A DNA stretch of 64,000 nt, from contig NZ_VTOM01000020.1 of assembly GCF_009765365.1 (NCBI RefSeq), positions 55,172 to 119,171 on the forward strand, in the 5' to 3' direction. This document shows, piece after piece, positions 1 through 7,466 of the stretch; the stretch's first letter is position 1, and each line of letters begins with the position of its first letter. The notes beneath the pieces were generated by a model. It was not told the DNA's origin. It searched no databases and worked only from the letters and a program-made list of their open reading frames with translations. Source of the stretch: Antarcticirhabdus aurantiaca. Its GTDB lineage: Bacteria > Pseudomonadota > Alphaproteobacteria > Rhizobiales > Rhizobiaceae. A program made the translations under genes and the position numbers.

Positions 1-36
1 CTAGTCTGGAACCGTTCAAAAGGAGACTGCCGCGAC

Positions 37-73
37 TTTATCGGAAGGTCAAATTTTTTATCGGATGGTCAAA
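37..73. repeat. tandem 17-bp direct repeat
   Basis: Two copies of tttatcgga(a/t)ggtcaaa lie at 37-53 and 57-73 with one mismatch, 20 bp apart start to start, i.e. about two helical turns on the same face. The second copy overlaps the stop codon of the radical SAM gene. The spacing looks like a double operator, perhaps for a gene lying left of the window, but no regulator can be named. Confidence 0.5.
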
Positions 74-1616
74 GATCGACCGGCAAGCCTGGGACAACGT
101 CGCGGCGGGCGGGTGACGTCGCGTGCCGGGCCGGCACCATCGACTCCTCCTCGGCGTCCTGCGGCAGGCCCCAAAAGGACGACACGGTCGGACCGCCGGC
201 TATTCGGCGGCGCAGCACGAAGTTGACGATCTCGTAGGGCCAGACTCGCCGGCCCATCTGCGCGTACCAGCGCATGGCATGACGCAGGCCGGGGTCGGGG
301 TGGAGGAAGGTGCGGCGCAGCGCCTTCGGGCGCCCTTGCAGTATCGCCTCGATGAGTTTGACCCAGAGAAGCGTGCGCCAGGGCGGCATGTGGCGCGTCG
401 CCAGCACCTGGTGCTTGTAGTCCCAGCGGCGGCGATCGGTCTGGATGACGCGGCGCTCCGCCGCCTGGCGGAAGAAGGGCGTCCAGCGGTGCGGCGTCAC
501 GTAGAGCAGCTGCACCTGGTCGGGATCGTAGGAGAGGAGCTGGCGAAGGCCCCGCCAGAGATCGCGGTCGGTCTCCTCCTCGAAGCCGACGACCCAGGTC
601 GCCATGGACAGGATGCCGTTCTCGCGCAGGAGCCGGATCGCCTCGCGGTCGCTCGCCGTCGCGCCGCCCTTCCTCACCATCTCCAGCGTCTTCTCGTCGG
701 TGTTCTCCAGGCCGAGAAGGAAGCGCTGCCAGCCGGCCCGCTTGTAGAGGGGCAGGATGTCGGCGTCGCGCACGATGTCGTCGGCGCGGGTCGAGCCGAC
801 GAGGATCACGTCGACCTCTTCGGCGATCAGCGTTTCGAGGAACAGCCGCCACGCCTTCTTCGACACGGTCGGGTTCTCGTCGGCGAAGTTGAAGACCTTG
901 ACGCCGTGCTCGCGGTGGAGGCGGGCGATCTCGCGGGCGAAGCGGACGGGATCGCGATGGCGCCAGCGCGTCCAGAAGCCGCGCTGCCCGCAATAGCTGC
1001 ACAGGTGCGGGCAACCGCGCGAAAACTGGACGACCACGGCGCGCAGCCGTCCCCAGTAGCTGTAGTGCGCGTGGTCGATCAGCTCCCAGCCGACGCGGTA
1101 GGCGTCGAGGTCGGCGATCACCGGCGCGGGGCGCGTCGCGCAAGGGCCGGCTTCGCCGCGATAGGCGATGCCGGGGATCGAGCCGAGCGGCGCGTCCACC
1201 GACAGCGCCGCCATCAGCCGTCGCGCGGTCTCCTCGCCTTCGCCGCGCACGATCGCCGTCACCCAGGGCTCGTCGGCGAGGATTTCGCGCCAGTGATAGG
1301 TGGGAAAGACGCCGCCGTAGACGATCGCGACGCCGGGCAGCGCGAGCGAAACGCGGCGGGCGACGTCGCGGATCACCGGGTGGCCGGAGGTCGAGCCGGA
1401 ATGGCCGAAGAGCACGGCATCCGGCTCCCAAGCCACGACCGCCGCGACGAGATCGCGGATCGGCATCGGCCCGAACTCGGCGTCGAGGAGGCGCACGACG
1501 TGGCCATCGTCGATCAGCGGTCCTCCGATCGAGAGGAGGCCGAGCGGCGGCAGGTGATCGTCCGGGATGCGGCTGCCGATCGCGGGATGGGGCACGTTGA
1601 CGAGAAGGATGCGCAT
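69..1616 (-). CDS. B12-binding domain radical SAM protein (BchE-like)
   Basis: A 515-residue protein with an N-terminal cobalamin-binding-like Rossmann region (begins MRILLVNVPHP, with GHSGSTSGHP near residue 72) and a radical SAM core whose cluster motif CPHLCSYC sits at about residue 202. Such proteins cleave S-adenosylmethionine at a [4Fe-4S] cluster and use cobalamin, often for methylation or for ring chemistry as in BchE. Homologues in Methylobacterium-type genomes are often labelled BchE, but no other bacteriochlorophyll gene is seen here, so the substrate is unknown. It is the last gene of a minus-strand run, 13 bp after a cis-prenyltransferase gene, which suggests a prenyl-lipid substrate (inference). 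Confidence 0.8.
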   Translation of the reverse strand: MRILLVNVPHPAIGSRIPDDHLPPLGLLSIGGPLIDDGHVVRLLDAEFGPMPIRDLVAAVVAWEPDAVLFGHSGSTSGHPVIRDVARRVSLALPGVAIVYGGVFPTYHWREILADEPWVTAIVRGEGEETARRLMAALSVDAPLGSIPGIAYRGEAGPCATRPAPVIADLDAYRVGWELIDHAHYSYWGRLRAVVVQFSRGCPHLCSYCGQRGFWTRWRHRDPVRFAREIARLHREHGVKVFNFADENPTVSKKAWRLFLETLIAEEVDVILVGSTRADDIVRDADILPLYKRAGWQRFLLGLENTDEKTLEMVRKGGATASDREAIRLLRENGILSMATWVVGFEEETDRDLWRGLRQLLSYDPDQVQLLYVTPHRWTPFFRQAAERRVIQTDRRRWDYKHQVLATRHMPPWRTLLWVKLIEAILQGRPKALRRTFLHPDPGLRHAMRWYAQMGRRVWPYEIVNFVLRRRIAGGPTVSSFWGLPQDAEEESMVPARHATSPARRDVVPGLPVDL

Positions 1617-1629
1617 CGGACCGCTCCCT

Positions 1630-2331
1630 TCAAGCCGCTTCAGCCGCGGGCGGCAGACCGCCGAATCGGCGGCTCCGCCCCTGGAACTCGTCCAGCGCAG
1701 CAGCGAGGTCGCCCGCGCCGAAGTCCGGCCAGAGCCGGTCGGTGAAGATCAGCTCGGCATAGGCGCTCTCCCAGAGAAGGAAGTCGCTGAGCCGCTTCTC
1801 GCCGCCCGTTCGCAGGAGGAGGTCGAGGTCCGGCGCCTCGTCCCCGGCGACGAGGCGGGAGAAGGCGTCGCGGTCCGTCGAGGCGTCGGCGAGCCGGGCC
1901 GCGGCGAGGATCGCCTCGCAAGCGGAATAGTCGAAGGCGATGCGCAGGTGCAGCGCCCTGCCCTCCGCCGTCGCGGCTTCCGCCGCGGCGATCCGGCGGA
2001 CGAGCCCGGCCGGCAGGCGGTCACGGCGGCCGACCAGCGACAGCCGTACGCCGGCCTCGCGGAAGGCGCCGATTTCCTGGGCGAGATAGCCGCGCAGCAG
2101 TCCCATGAGCACCGCGACCTCGGCGGCGGGGCGGCGCCAGTTGTCGCTGGAAAAGGCGTAGAGCGTCAGCGTGCCGACGCCGCCGCGAATCGCCGCCTCG
2201 ACGATCGGCCGGATCGCCCGGACGCCCGCCTCGTGGCCGCGGCTGCGCGACAGGCCGCATCGCTCGGCCCAGCGGCCGTTGCCGTCCATGATGATGCCGA
2301 GGTGGATTTTGTTCAGCATTGTGCTTTGCAT
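1630..2331 (-). CDS. polyprenyl diphosphate synthase, UppS-type cis-prenyltransferase (probable paralogue)
   Basis: Cis-prenyltransferases condense isopentenyl diphosphate onto an allylic diphosphate to make long polyprenyl diphosphates. The N-terminal diphosphate-binding motif IMDGNGRWAE and the C-terminal motif RTGGEKRLSDFLLWESAYAE (about residue 175) are both present, as is the FSSDNW motif. At 233 residues the length is normal. An in-frame ATG lies 18 bp upstream at 2349, but the start at 2331 is preceded by GGAG with 8-nt spacing, so I prefer it. The housekeeping uppS of this group normally lies with frr and cdsA; those are absent, so this is probably a second copy, paired with the radical SAM gene 13 bp downstream. 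Confidence 0.85.
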   Translation of the reverse strand: MQSTMLNKIHLGIIMDGNGRWAERCGLSRSRGHEAGVRAIRPIVEAAIRGGVGTLTLYAFSSDNWRRPAAEVAVLMGLLRGYLAQEIGAFREAGVRLSLVGRRDRLPAGLVRRIAAAEAATAEGRALHLRIAFDYSACEAILAAARLADASTDRDAFSRLVAGDEAPDLDLLLRTGGEKRLSDFLLWESAYAELIFTDRLWPDFGAGDLAAALDEFQGRSRRFGGLPPAAEAA

Positions 2332-2457
2332 TGCAAAGTCTCCGGTCATGATGGCGCGCCGGTCCGCTTCCGCGAACCGTTGGTGGGTTTCGGATGGGTG
2401 TTGGCAGGTAGTCGCGCCGCCGATGCTGCCTTGCGGCAGACCGGCGGCGGGTCGTCG

Positions 2458-2817
2458 TCAGGCGATGCGGATCGGGATCGCCTCGCTTGCGTCGGCGGCC
2501 TCTCCGGCGTCGCGCACGACGCGCTCGAGAACCGCGAGGTAGTCGAGGAAGCGCTGGCGCCCGGCCGGGGTGATGCGGCAGGTCGTCAGCGGGCGCTTGC
2601 CCTCGTAGCCCTTGTCGATGGCGACGAGCCCCGCCTCCTCCAGCACCTGGAGGTGGCGCGACAGGTTGCCGTCGGTGAGGCCGCAGAGGCGTTTGAGGTC
2701 GCCGAACGCCAGCCCTTTGGCGTGGCCGACGAGCGAGGTCATGATGCCCAGCCGCGCCTTCTCGTGGATGGTGCGGTCGAGCCCGTCATAGGCGAAGGGC
2801 GCGGGATCAGCCGACAT
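2458..2817 (-). CDS. winged-helix transcriptional regulator
   Basis: A 119-residue ArsR/MarR-like protein of the winged-helix family typified by short regulators of lipid or membrane genes. A helix-turn-helix (LKRLCGLTDGNLSRHLQVLE, about residues 41-60) is followed by a wing containing GYEGKRPLTTCRITPAGR. No metal-binding cysteines or ligand domain are visible. The ATG has GGGAG 6 nt upstream and lies inside the 3' end of the membrane-protein gene, so the two are translationally coupled. The target is unknown; autoregulation of the pair, or control of the prenyltransferase genes downstream, is an inference. Confidence 0.8.
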   Translation of the reverse strand: MSADPAPFAYDGLDRTIHEKARLGIMTSLVGHAKGLAFGDLKRLCGLTDGNLSRHLQVLEEAGLVAIDKGYEGKRPLTTCRITPAGRQRFLDYLAVLERVVRDAGEAADASEAIPIRIA

Positions 2818-3421
2818 GCGCGTCTCCCGGTCCGCGGAACACGACGGCGGCGAGGATCATCTGCCCGACGGCGAAGGGCAGGCCCATCATCCAGGGCGAG
2901 AGCGTCGGCCCCTGCGCCGCGAGCATCAGAACGGCGCAGCCCGCCAGGAAGTACCAGCCGGCGGCAAGGAGGCTCCCGCGCGGCAGGGAAGGCGCGGCGG
3001 CGAAGAGGCCGAGGCTGACGAGGATCTGCCAGAGGCCCGGCAGCGCCCAGACGGCGTCCGGCGCGAAGCGACCGAGGATCGCCGCGAGCGCCAAGCCCGC
3101 CGCACCGGCCGGCAGGAACTGCCCGATCGCGTTGTGGATCATCGCGTCGGCGAGCCCGCCGTGATGCCGGCGCGCCCGCACGATCACCTCGGCTCCGATG
3201 AGGAGTACCGCGATGACGGCGGCGACGATCCAGCCGGCGAAGAACAGGCCCGGCTCCCGCATCGGCTCCGCCAGCATCGCCGTCTGCACGCCTGCCACGA
3301 TCAGGGCGATGCCGCCCGTCGCGGCGAGGGCCGCCGGACCGAAGCCGCGGAAGGTCGTGCTCGCGGCCATCCGGCTGCGGATGAGATCGATGTCGGCCAG
3401 AGCCTTCTCGTACTCGCCCAT
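2807..3421 (-). CDS. hypothetical multi-pass membrane protein
   Basis: A 204-residue protein with a short soluble N-terminus (MGEYEKALADIDLIRSRMAA) and about five or six hydrophobic segments. I do not recognise a catalytic motif. The frame extends to a TTG at 3433, but the ATG at 3421 has GAGG at proper spacing and is the better start. The last 11 bp overlap the winged-helix regulator, a two-gene arrangement (membrane protein plus small regulator) seen for autoregulated membrane proteins. No promoter was identified; the sox terminator hairpin lies just upstream. Confidence 0.7.
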   Translation of the reverse strand: MGEYEKALADIDLIRSRMAASTTFRGFGPAALAATGGIALIVAGVQTAMLAEPMREPGLFFAGWIVAAVIAVLLIGAEVIVRARRHHGGLADAMIHNAIGQFLPAGAAGLALAAILGRFAPDAVWALPGLWQILVSLGLFAAAPSLPRGSLLAAGWYFLAGCAVLMLAAQGPTLSPWMMGLPFAVGQMILAAVVFRGPGDAHVG

Positions 3422-3478
3422 ACTGCACCTCAAACAACTTTATATCGCAAAGTATTCGCATACGCCGACGAATAGCAA

Positions 3479-3512
3479 GAGCCCTGCCGCTCCTTTCCGA
3501 ACGGCAGGGCTC
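3479..3512 (-). terminator. hairpin terminator after soxG
   Basis: An 11-bp perfect stem (gagccctgccg at 3479-3489, complement at 3502-3512) with a 12-nt loop starts 23 bp beyond the soxG stop. No long U tract follows on either strand, so efficiency is uncertain. Confidence 0.55.
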
Positions 3513-3534
3513 GAAGACGACGCGGATGAGCGGT

Positions 3535-4083
3535 TCAGAGCGCCGGCGCGCGAGCGGCCTCGGCGAGATAGGTCCAGAGATAGTCCGAGAAGGAGCGCCA
3601 GACCTCGACCTCGAAGACGGTCTCGGAGCGCCGCCAGATCACCACCTCGACCTTGCCGAAGACGGTGCGCGAGCAGGCCCCGACGGGAAAGCGCGACAAG
3701 CGCAGGTCCTGCGGACAGCCTTCGCCCAGCACGGCTTCCGCAGCCGGCCCTTCCAGGCGGATCGCGACGTTGCGATGGGTGATCTCGGTGGCGAAGGCCG
3801 GCCCGCTCAGGCCCGCCAGCCGGTCGGCGACGTCGCCCTCGGCAAAGACCAGCCACTCGTCCGGCCCGAGCCAGAGCGCGGCGGCGGTCCCGCTTTCGGC
3901 GCTCGTCTTCGGGCGGCGCGGCAGCGCGAAGCCGAGCACGTCGGAGAGGTTTGTCGCGTCGTTCTCGCGCGCCCGCAGCGAGAAGCGGCGGCGCTTCGGA
4001 AGCGGCGCGATGATCACGCCCGCGCCGCTGGCGTAGCGGCCGTCGAGGGGCGAGACGCGGCGGAGACTAGCGGAATCAGCCAT
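3535..4083 (-). CDS. soxG: sarcosine oxidase subunit gamma
   Basis: The small gamma subunit of heterotetrameric sarcosine oxidase, 182 residues, related to the GcvT-like fold. Typical features include the segment LGPDEWLVFAE near residue 73, THRNVAIRLEGP near residue 103 and the C-terminal EVEVWRSFSDYLW. It has no known catalytic residue and stabilises the complex at the folate-binding side. Its start overlaps the soxA 3' end by 8 bp, and it closes the order soxB-soxD-soxA-soxG typical of alphaproteobacteria. A hairpin follows. Confidence 0.93.
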   Translation of the reverse strand: MADSASLRRVSPLDGRYASGAGVIIAPLPKRRRFSLRARENDATNLSDVLGFALPRRPKTSAESGTAAALWLGPDEWLVFAEGDVADRLAGLSGPAFATEITHRNVAIRLEGPAAEAVLGEGCPQDLRLSRFPVGACSRTVFGKVEVVIWRRSETVFEVEVWRSFSDYLWTYLAEAARAPAL

Positions 4084-7036
4084 GGAGACGCTCTCCCTCG
4101 GGATCGAAGAACACGGGGTTCACCACTTCCACCTCGATCGGCCCGTCCGGCATTGGCACGAACAGCCGCTCGCCCATCCGGGCGCGACCGTTGCGGACCA
4201 CCGCCAGCGCGAAGGAGCGCCCGAGTGCGGCCGAGCGGTAGGACGAGGTGACGTGGCCGATCATGGTCATCGGCACCGGCTCGTTCGGGTCGGCGACGAT
4301 CTGCGCGCCCTCTTCCAGGACGGTCAGCGGGTTGACCGTCCTGAGGCCGACGAGCTGCTTGCGGTTCGGCGCGAGAAGGTCGGGGCGCGTCATGCCGCGC
4401 TTGCCCACGAAGTCCGCCTTCTTCTTCGACACGGCCCAGCCGAGGCCCGCATCGTCGGCGGTCATCGTGCCGTCGGTCTCCTGGCCGATGATGATGTAGC
4501 CCTTCTCGGCGCGAAGGACGTGCATGGTCTCGGTGCCGTAGGGCACGAGCCCGAGCGGCCGGGCGGCCTCGCGGAGCCTGTCCCAGACGGCGCGCACGCC
4601 GTCCGCCGGCAGGTTCAGCTCGAAGCCGGTCTCGCCGGTGAAGGACACGCGGAAGAAGCGGCAGGGCAGGCCCATGACGGTGGCCATGCCGACCGACATG
4701 TGCGGCATGGCGGCGGCCGAGATGTCGAGCCCCTCCACGAAGGGGGCGACGAGCTCGCGCGCCTTCGGCCCCTGCACGGCGATCGTGCCCCACTCCTCGG
4801 TGATCGAGGTCAGCCAGACGTCGAGCTCGGGGAACTCGGTCTGGCGGTAGTCCTCCATCATGTTGAGGACGCGCGGCGCCCCGCCGGTCGTGGTGGTCAC
4901 GTGCCAGCGGTTCTCGTCGATCCGCGCCGCGATGCCGTCGTCGATGACGAAGCCGGGTTCCGAGAGCAGGATCACGTATCGGCAGCGCCCGACCGCGAGG
5001 TTGGAGAGCGGCGTCGCGTAGATCAGGTCGAGGAACTTCGCGGCGTCTCGGCCCGTCACCTCGATCTTGCCGAGCGTCGAGGCGTCGAAGAGGCCGCCGG
5101 CCTCGCGGACCGTGCGGCATTCGCGGACGACCGCCTCGTCCATCGATTCGTTCTTCGGAAAGTACCAGGCGCGCTTCCACTGGCCGACATCCTCGAACAC
5201 CGCGCCTTCTGCCGCGGCGCTGTCGTGGATCGGCGTGCGGCGCACGGGGTCGAAGAGCGCGCCCTTGGCGCGGCCGGCGATCGTGCCGAAGGTGATCGGC
5301 GTGAAAGGCGCGCGGAAGGTGGTCAGCCCGACCTCGGGCATGGAGCGGCCGAGCTTCTCGGCGGCGATGCCGAGGCCGTTGATGTTGGAGGTCTTGCCCT
5401 GGTCGGTCGCCATGCCGTTGGTGGTGAAGCGCTTGATGTGCTCCACCGAGCGGAAGCCTTCGGCCACCGCGAGGCCGATGTCCTTGGCGGTGACGTCGTT
5501 CTGCCAGTCCACGAAGGCCTTGCCCGCGCCCGGCCGCTTCACCGCCGGCGTCGCGCCCGCAACGCCGCCACCATGCGGCGCGAGGCCCGCGACGGTCGGC
5601 ATGGCCCCCTTGCCACCGACGGCCGCCTGAGCCTCGGCAAAGGCTGCGGCGAGGTCGAAGGTGCCGTTGCCCGCGCCCACCGGGACGCAGTTCTGCGCCG
5701 GCTTGCCCGGCACGAAGGATTGGAGGCCTTCAACGAAGGTCAGGCCGCCGCGCGACTGCGAGAACAGATGGACGGAGGGCGTGAAGCCGCCGGACATCAG
5801 CAGCGCGTCGCACTCGATGCCGCGATTGTCGCCGCCGGTGCGCAGCTCTTCGAGGACGATGCCGCGCACGCGCTTGCCCCCCCGCACCGCCTTGACGCCG
5901 TAGCCCGTCAGCACCTCGATGCCGGCCGCCCGGGCCTCGCGGATCGGCGCCGTTTCCGGCTCCTCGCGAAGGTCGATGATGGCCGGCACGTCGACGCCCG
6001 CGGCCTTGAGGTCGAGGGCGGCGAAATAGGCCGCGTCGTGCGCGGTGAAGACGCAGACGCGCCGTCCGACCGCGACGCCGTACTCGTTGAGGTATTGCCG
6101 GCCGGCGCTCGCCAGCATGACGCCCGGCCGGTCGTTGTCGGGGAAGACGAGCGGTCGCTCGATGGCGCCGCAGGCAAGCACCACCTTCTCCGCGCGCACC
6201 TGCCATTGACGCTCGCGCGGAGCGTCGGCGGCGGGCGTCGCCTCGTGCTCGGTCAGCTTCTCGCCGAGCGCCACCATGTTCTGCGCGTAGTAGCCGAAGG
6301 CCTGGGTCCGCGGCAGCAGGCGCACGTTGGGCATGGAAACCAGCCGCGCCACCGTCGCGTCCACCCAGCGCATGCCGGGCTTGCCGTCGACCAGCGCCGT
6401 GTCGCTCTCGACCCGCAGCCAGCCGCCGAAGCGCTCGTTCTCGTCGCAGATGACGACCTCGTCGCCGTTCTCCGCGGCCGCGAGCGCCGCCGTGAGGCCC
6501 GCCGGCCCACCGCCGACGACGAGCACGTCGCAGTGCAGGAAGCGGTTGGCGTAGATGTCGGGGTCGGCCTCCTCCGGCGCACTTCCCAGGCCCGCCGCGG
6601 CGCGGATGTTCGGCTCGTAGACCCTGGCCCAGAAGCTCTTCGGCCACATGAAGGTCTTGTAGTAGAAGCCGGCCGTCAGGAAGCGCCCGAACAGCGAGTT
6701 CACCGCGCCGACGTCGAAGTCGAGCGTCGGCCAGCGGTTCTGGCTGACGGCCTCGAGCCCCTGATAGAGCGGCTGCTGGGTCGCGCGGATGTTGGGCTGG
6801 CGCCGCGCCGCGTCGCGCCGCACTTCGACGAGCGCGCTCGGCTCCTCGGAGCCCGCGCCGAGGATTCCGCGCGGCCGATGGTACTTGAAGGAGCGACCGG
6901 TGAGATGGATGCCGTTGGCGAGGAGCGCCGAGGCGAGCGTGTCGCCCTCCAACCCCTCATAGGGGTTGTTGTCGAAGGTGAAGCGGATGCGGCGCTCGCC
7001 AAGGCGCCCGCGCGAGGCGATGCGGTGCGTCTTCAT
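4076..7036 (-). CDS. soxA: sarcosine oxidase subunit alpha
   Basis: The large subunit (986 residues, normal for the family) of cytosolic sarcosine oxidase, which demethylates sarcosine to glycine, passing the methyl group to tetrahydrofolate or releasing formaldehyde and producing H2O2. An N-terminal 2Fe-2S-like ferredoxin fold (FDNNPYEGLEGDTLASALLA) is followed by a nucleotide-binding motif GGGPAGL at about residue 175 and a C-terminal GcvT-like aminomethyltransferase domain (about residue 600 on). The open frame extends upstream, but the ATG at 7036 overlaps the soxD stop in an ATGA arrangement and starts the conserved MKTHRI N-terminus. Confidence 0.95.
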   Translation of the reverse strand: MKTHRIASRGRLGERRIRFTFDNNPYEGLEGDTLASALLANGIHLTGRSFKYHRPRGILGAGSEEPSALVEVRRDAARRQPNIRATQQPLYQGLEAVSQNRWPTLDFDVGAVNSLFGRFLTAGFYYKTFMWPKSFWARVYEPNIRAAAGLGSAPEEADPDIYANRFLHCDVLVVGGGPAGLTAALAAAENGDEVVICDENERFGGWLRVESDTALVDGKPGMRWVDATVARLVSMPNVRLLPRTQAFGYYAQNMVALGEKLTEHEATPAADAPRERQWQVRAEKVVLACGAIERPLVFPDNDRPGVMLASAGRQYLNEYGVAVGRRVCVFTAHDAAYFAALDLKAAGVDVPAIIDLREEPETAPIREARAAGIEVLTGYGVKAVRGGKRVRGIVLEELRTGGDNRGIECDALLMSGGFTPSVHLFSQSRGGLTFVEGLQSFVPGKPAQNCVPVGAGNGTFDLAAAFAEAQAAVGGKGAMPTVAGLAPHGGGVAGATPAVKRPGAGKAFVDWQNDVTAKDIGLAVAEGFRSVEHIKRFTTNGMATDQGKTSNINGLGIAAEKLGRSMPEVGLTTFRAPFTPITFGTIAGRAKGALFDPVRRTPIHDSAAAEGAVFEDVGQWKRAWYFPKNESMDEAVVRECRTVREAGGLFDASTLGKIEVTGRDAAKFLDLIYATPLSNLAVGRCRYVILLSEPGFVIDDGIAARIDENRWHVTTTTGGAPRVLNMMEDYRQTEFPELDVWLTSITEEWGTIAVQGPKARELVAPFVEGLDISAAAMPHMSVGMATVMGLPCRFFRVSFTGETGFELNLPADGVRAVWDRLREAARPLGLVPYGTETMHVLRAEKGYIIIGQETDGTMTADDAGLGWAVSKKKADFVGKRGMTRPDLLAPNRKQLVGLRTVNPLTVLEEGAQIVADPNEPVPMTMIGHVTSSYRSAALGRSFALAVVRNGRARMGERLFVPMPDGPIEVEVVNPVFFDPEGERLHG

Positions 7037-7434
7037 CGTGCGCTCTCCCCCTCGCCCGCGGCCGGCCCGTCCGGCGCTCCGGTCGCGCCGAGCTTCGGCG
7101 CGACGCCTGGATTGGCGCCCGCGCCGAAGAGCGCCGGCGACCAGTCGGCCGTCTCGTCGATCTCGGGGGCAGCCTCGCCCGCCTTGTAGAAGGCGTAGAA
7201 CTTGTCGGTCACGGAATGGCGCGCGGCGTTGAAGAAGCGCCCGCAGCCGTGGATGTGGCGCCAGCGCTCCAGGACGAGGCCGCGATTGTTGGTGCGGATG
7301 TAGAGGCTCTCGGCGACCGCCTCGTCGTCGAGCGTCTCGGTCGCGGCGGGTCGGGAGACGTGCGCCTCGCCGGCGTGGCGGAACTCCAGTTCCGGCCGCG
7401 CTTCCTCGCAATAAGGGCAGTGGATCAACAGCAT
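7033..7434 (-). CDS. soxD: sarcosine oxidase subunit delta
   Basis: A 133-residue zinc-binding delta subunit. The CPYC pair near the N-terminus (residues 6-9) and HIHGC at about residue 60 match the Zn ligands known for this family. The frame is open far upstream, but MLLIHCPYC is the conserved start. The C-terminal tail rich in Gly, Ala and Pro is slightly longer than usual. It overlaps soxA by 4 bp and follows soxB by 32 bp. Confidence 0.93.
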   Translation of the reverse strand: MLLIHCPYCEEARPELEFRHAGEAHVSRPAATETLDDEAVAESLYIRTNNRGLVLERWRHIHGCGRFFNAARHSVTDKFYAFYKAGEAAPEIDETADWSPALFGAGANPGVAPKLGATGAPDGPAAGEGESAR

Positions 7435-7466
7435 CGGGCGAAGATCTCGCGTCGCGGATGAATTGG

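Noticed and set aside
123..1745. Long plus-strand open frame of 540 codons across the radical SAM gene
   Set aside because: Low-complexity composition (Arg, Ala, His, Glu) with no family likeness; it is the antisense of well-conserved genes, as happens at this GC content.
4082..7189. 1035-codon plus-strand frame opposite soxA
   Set aside because: Translation is repetitive and has no domain; soxA on the minus strand has all expected motifs.
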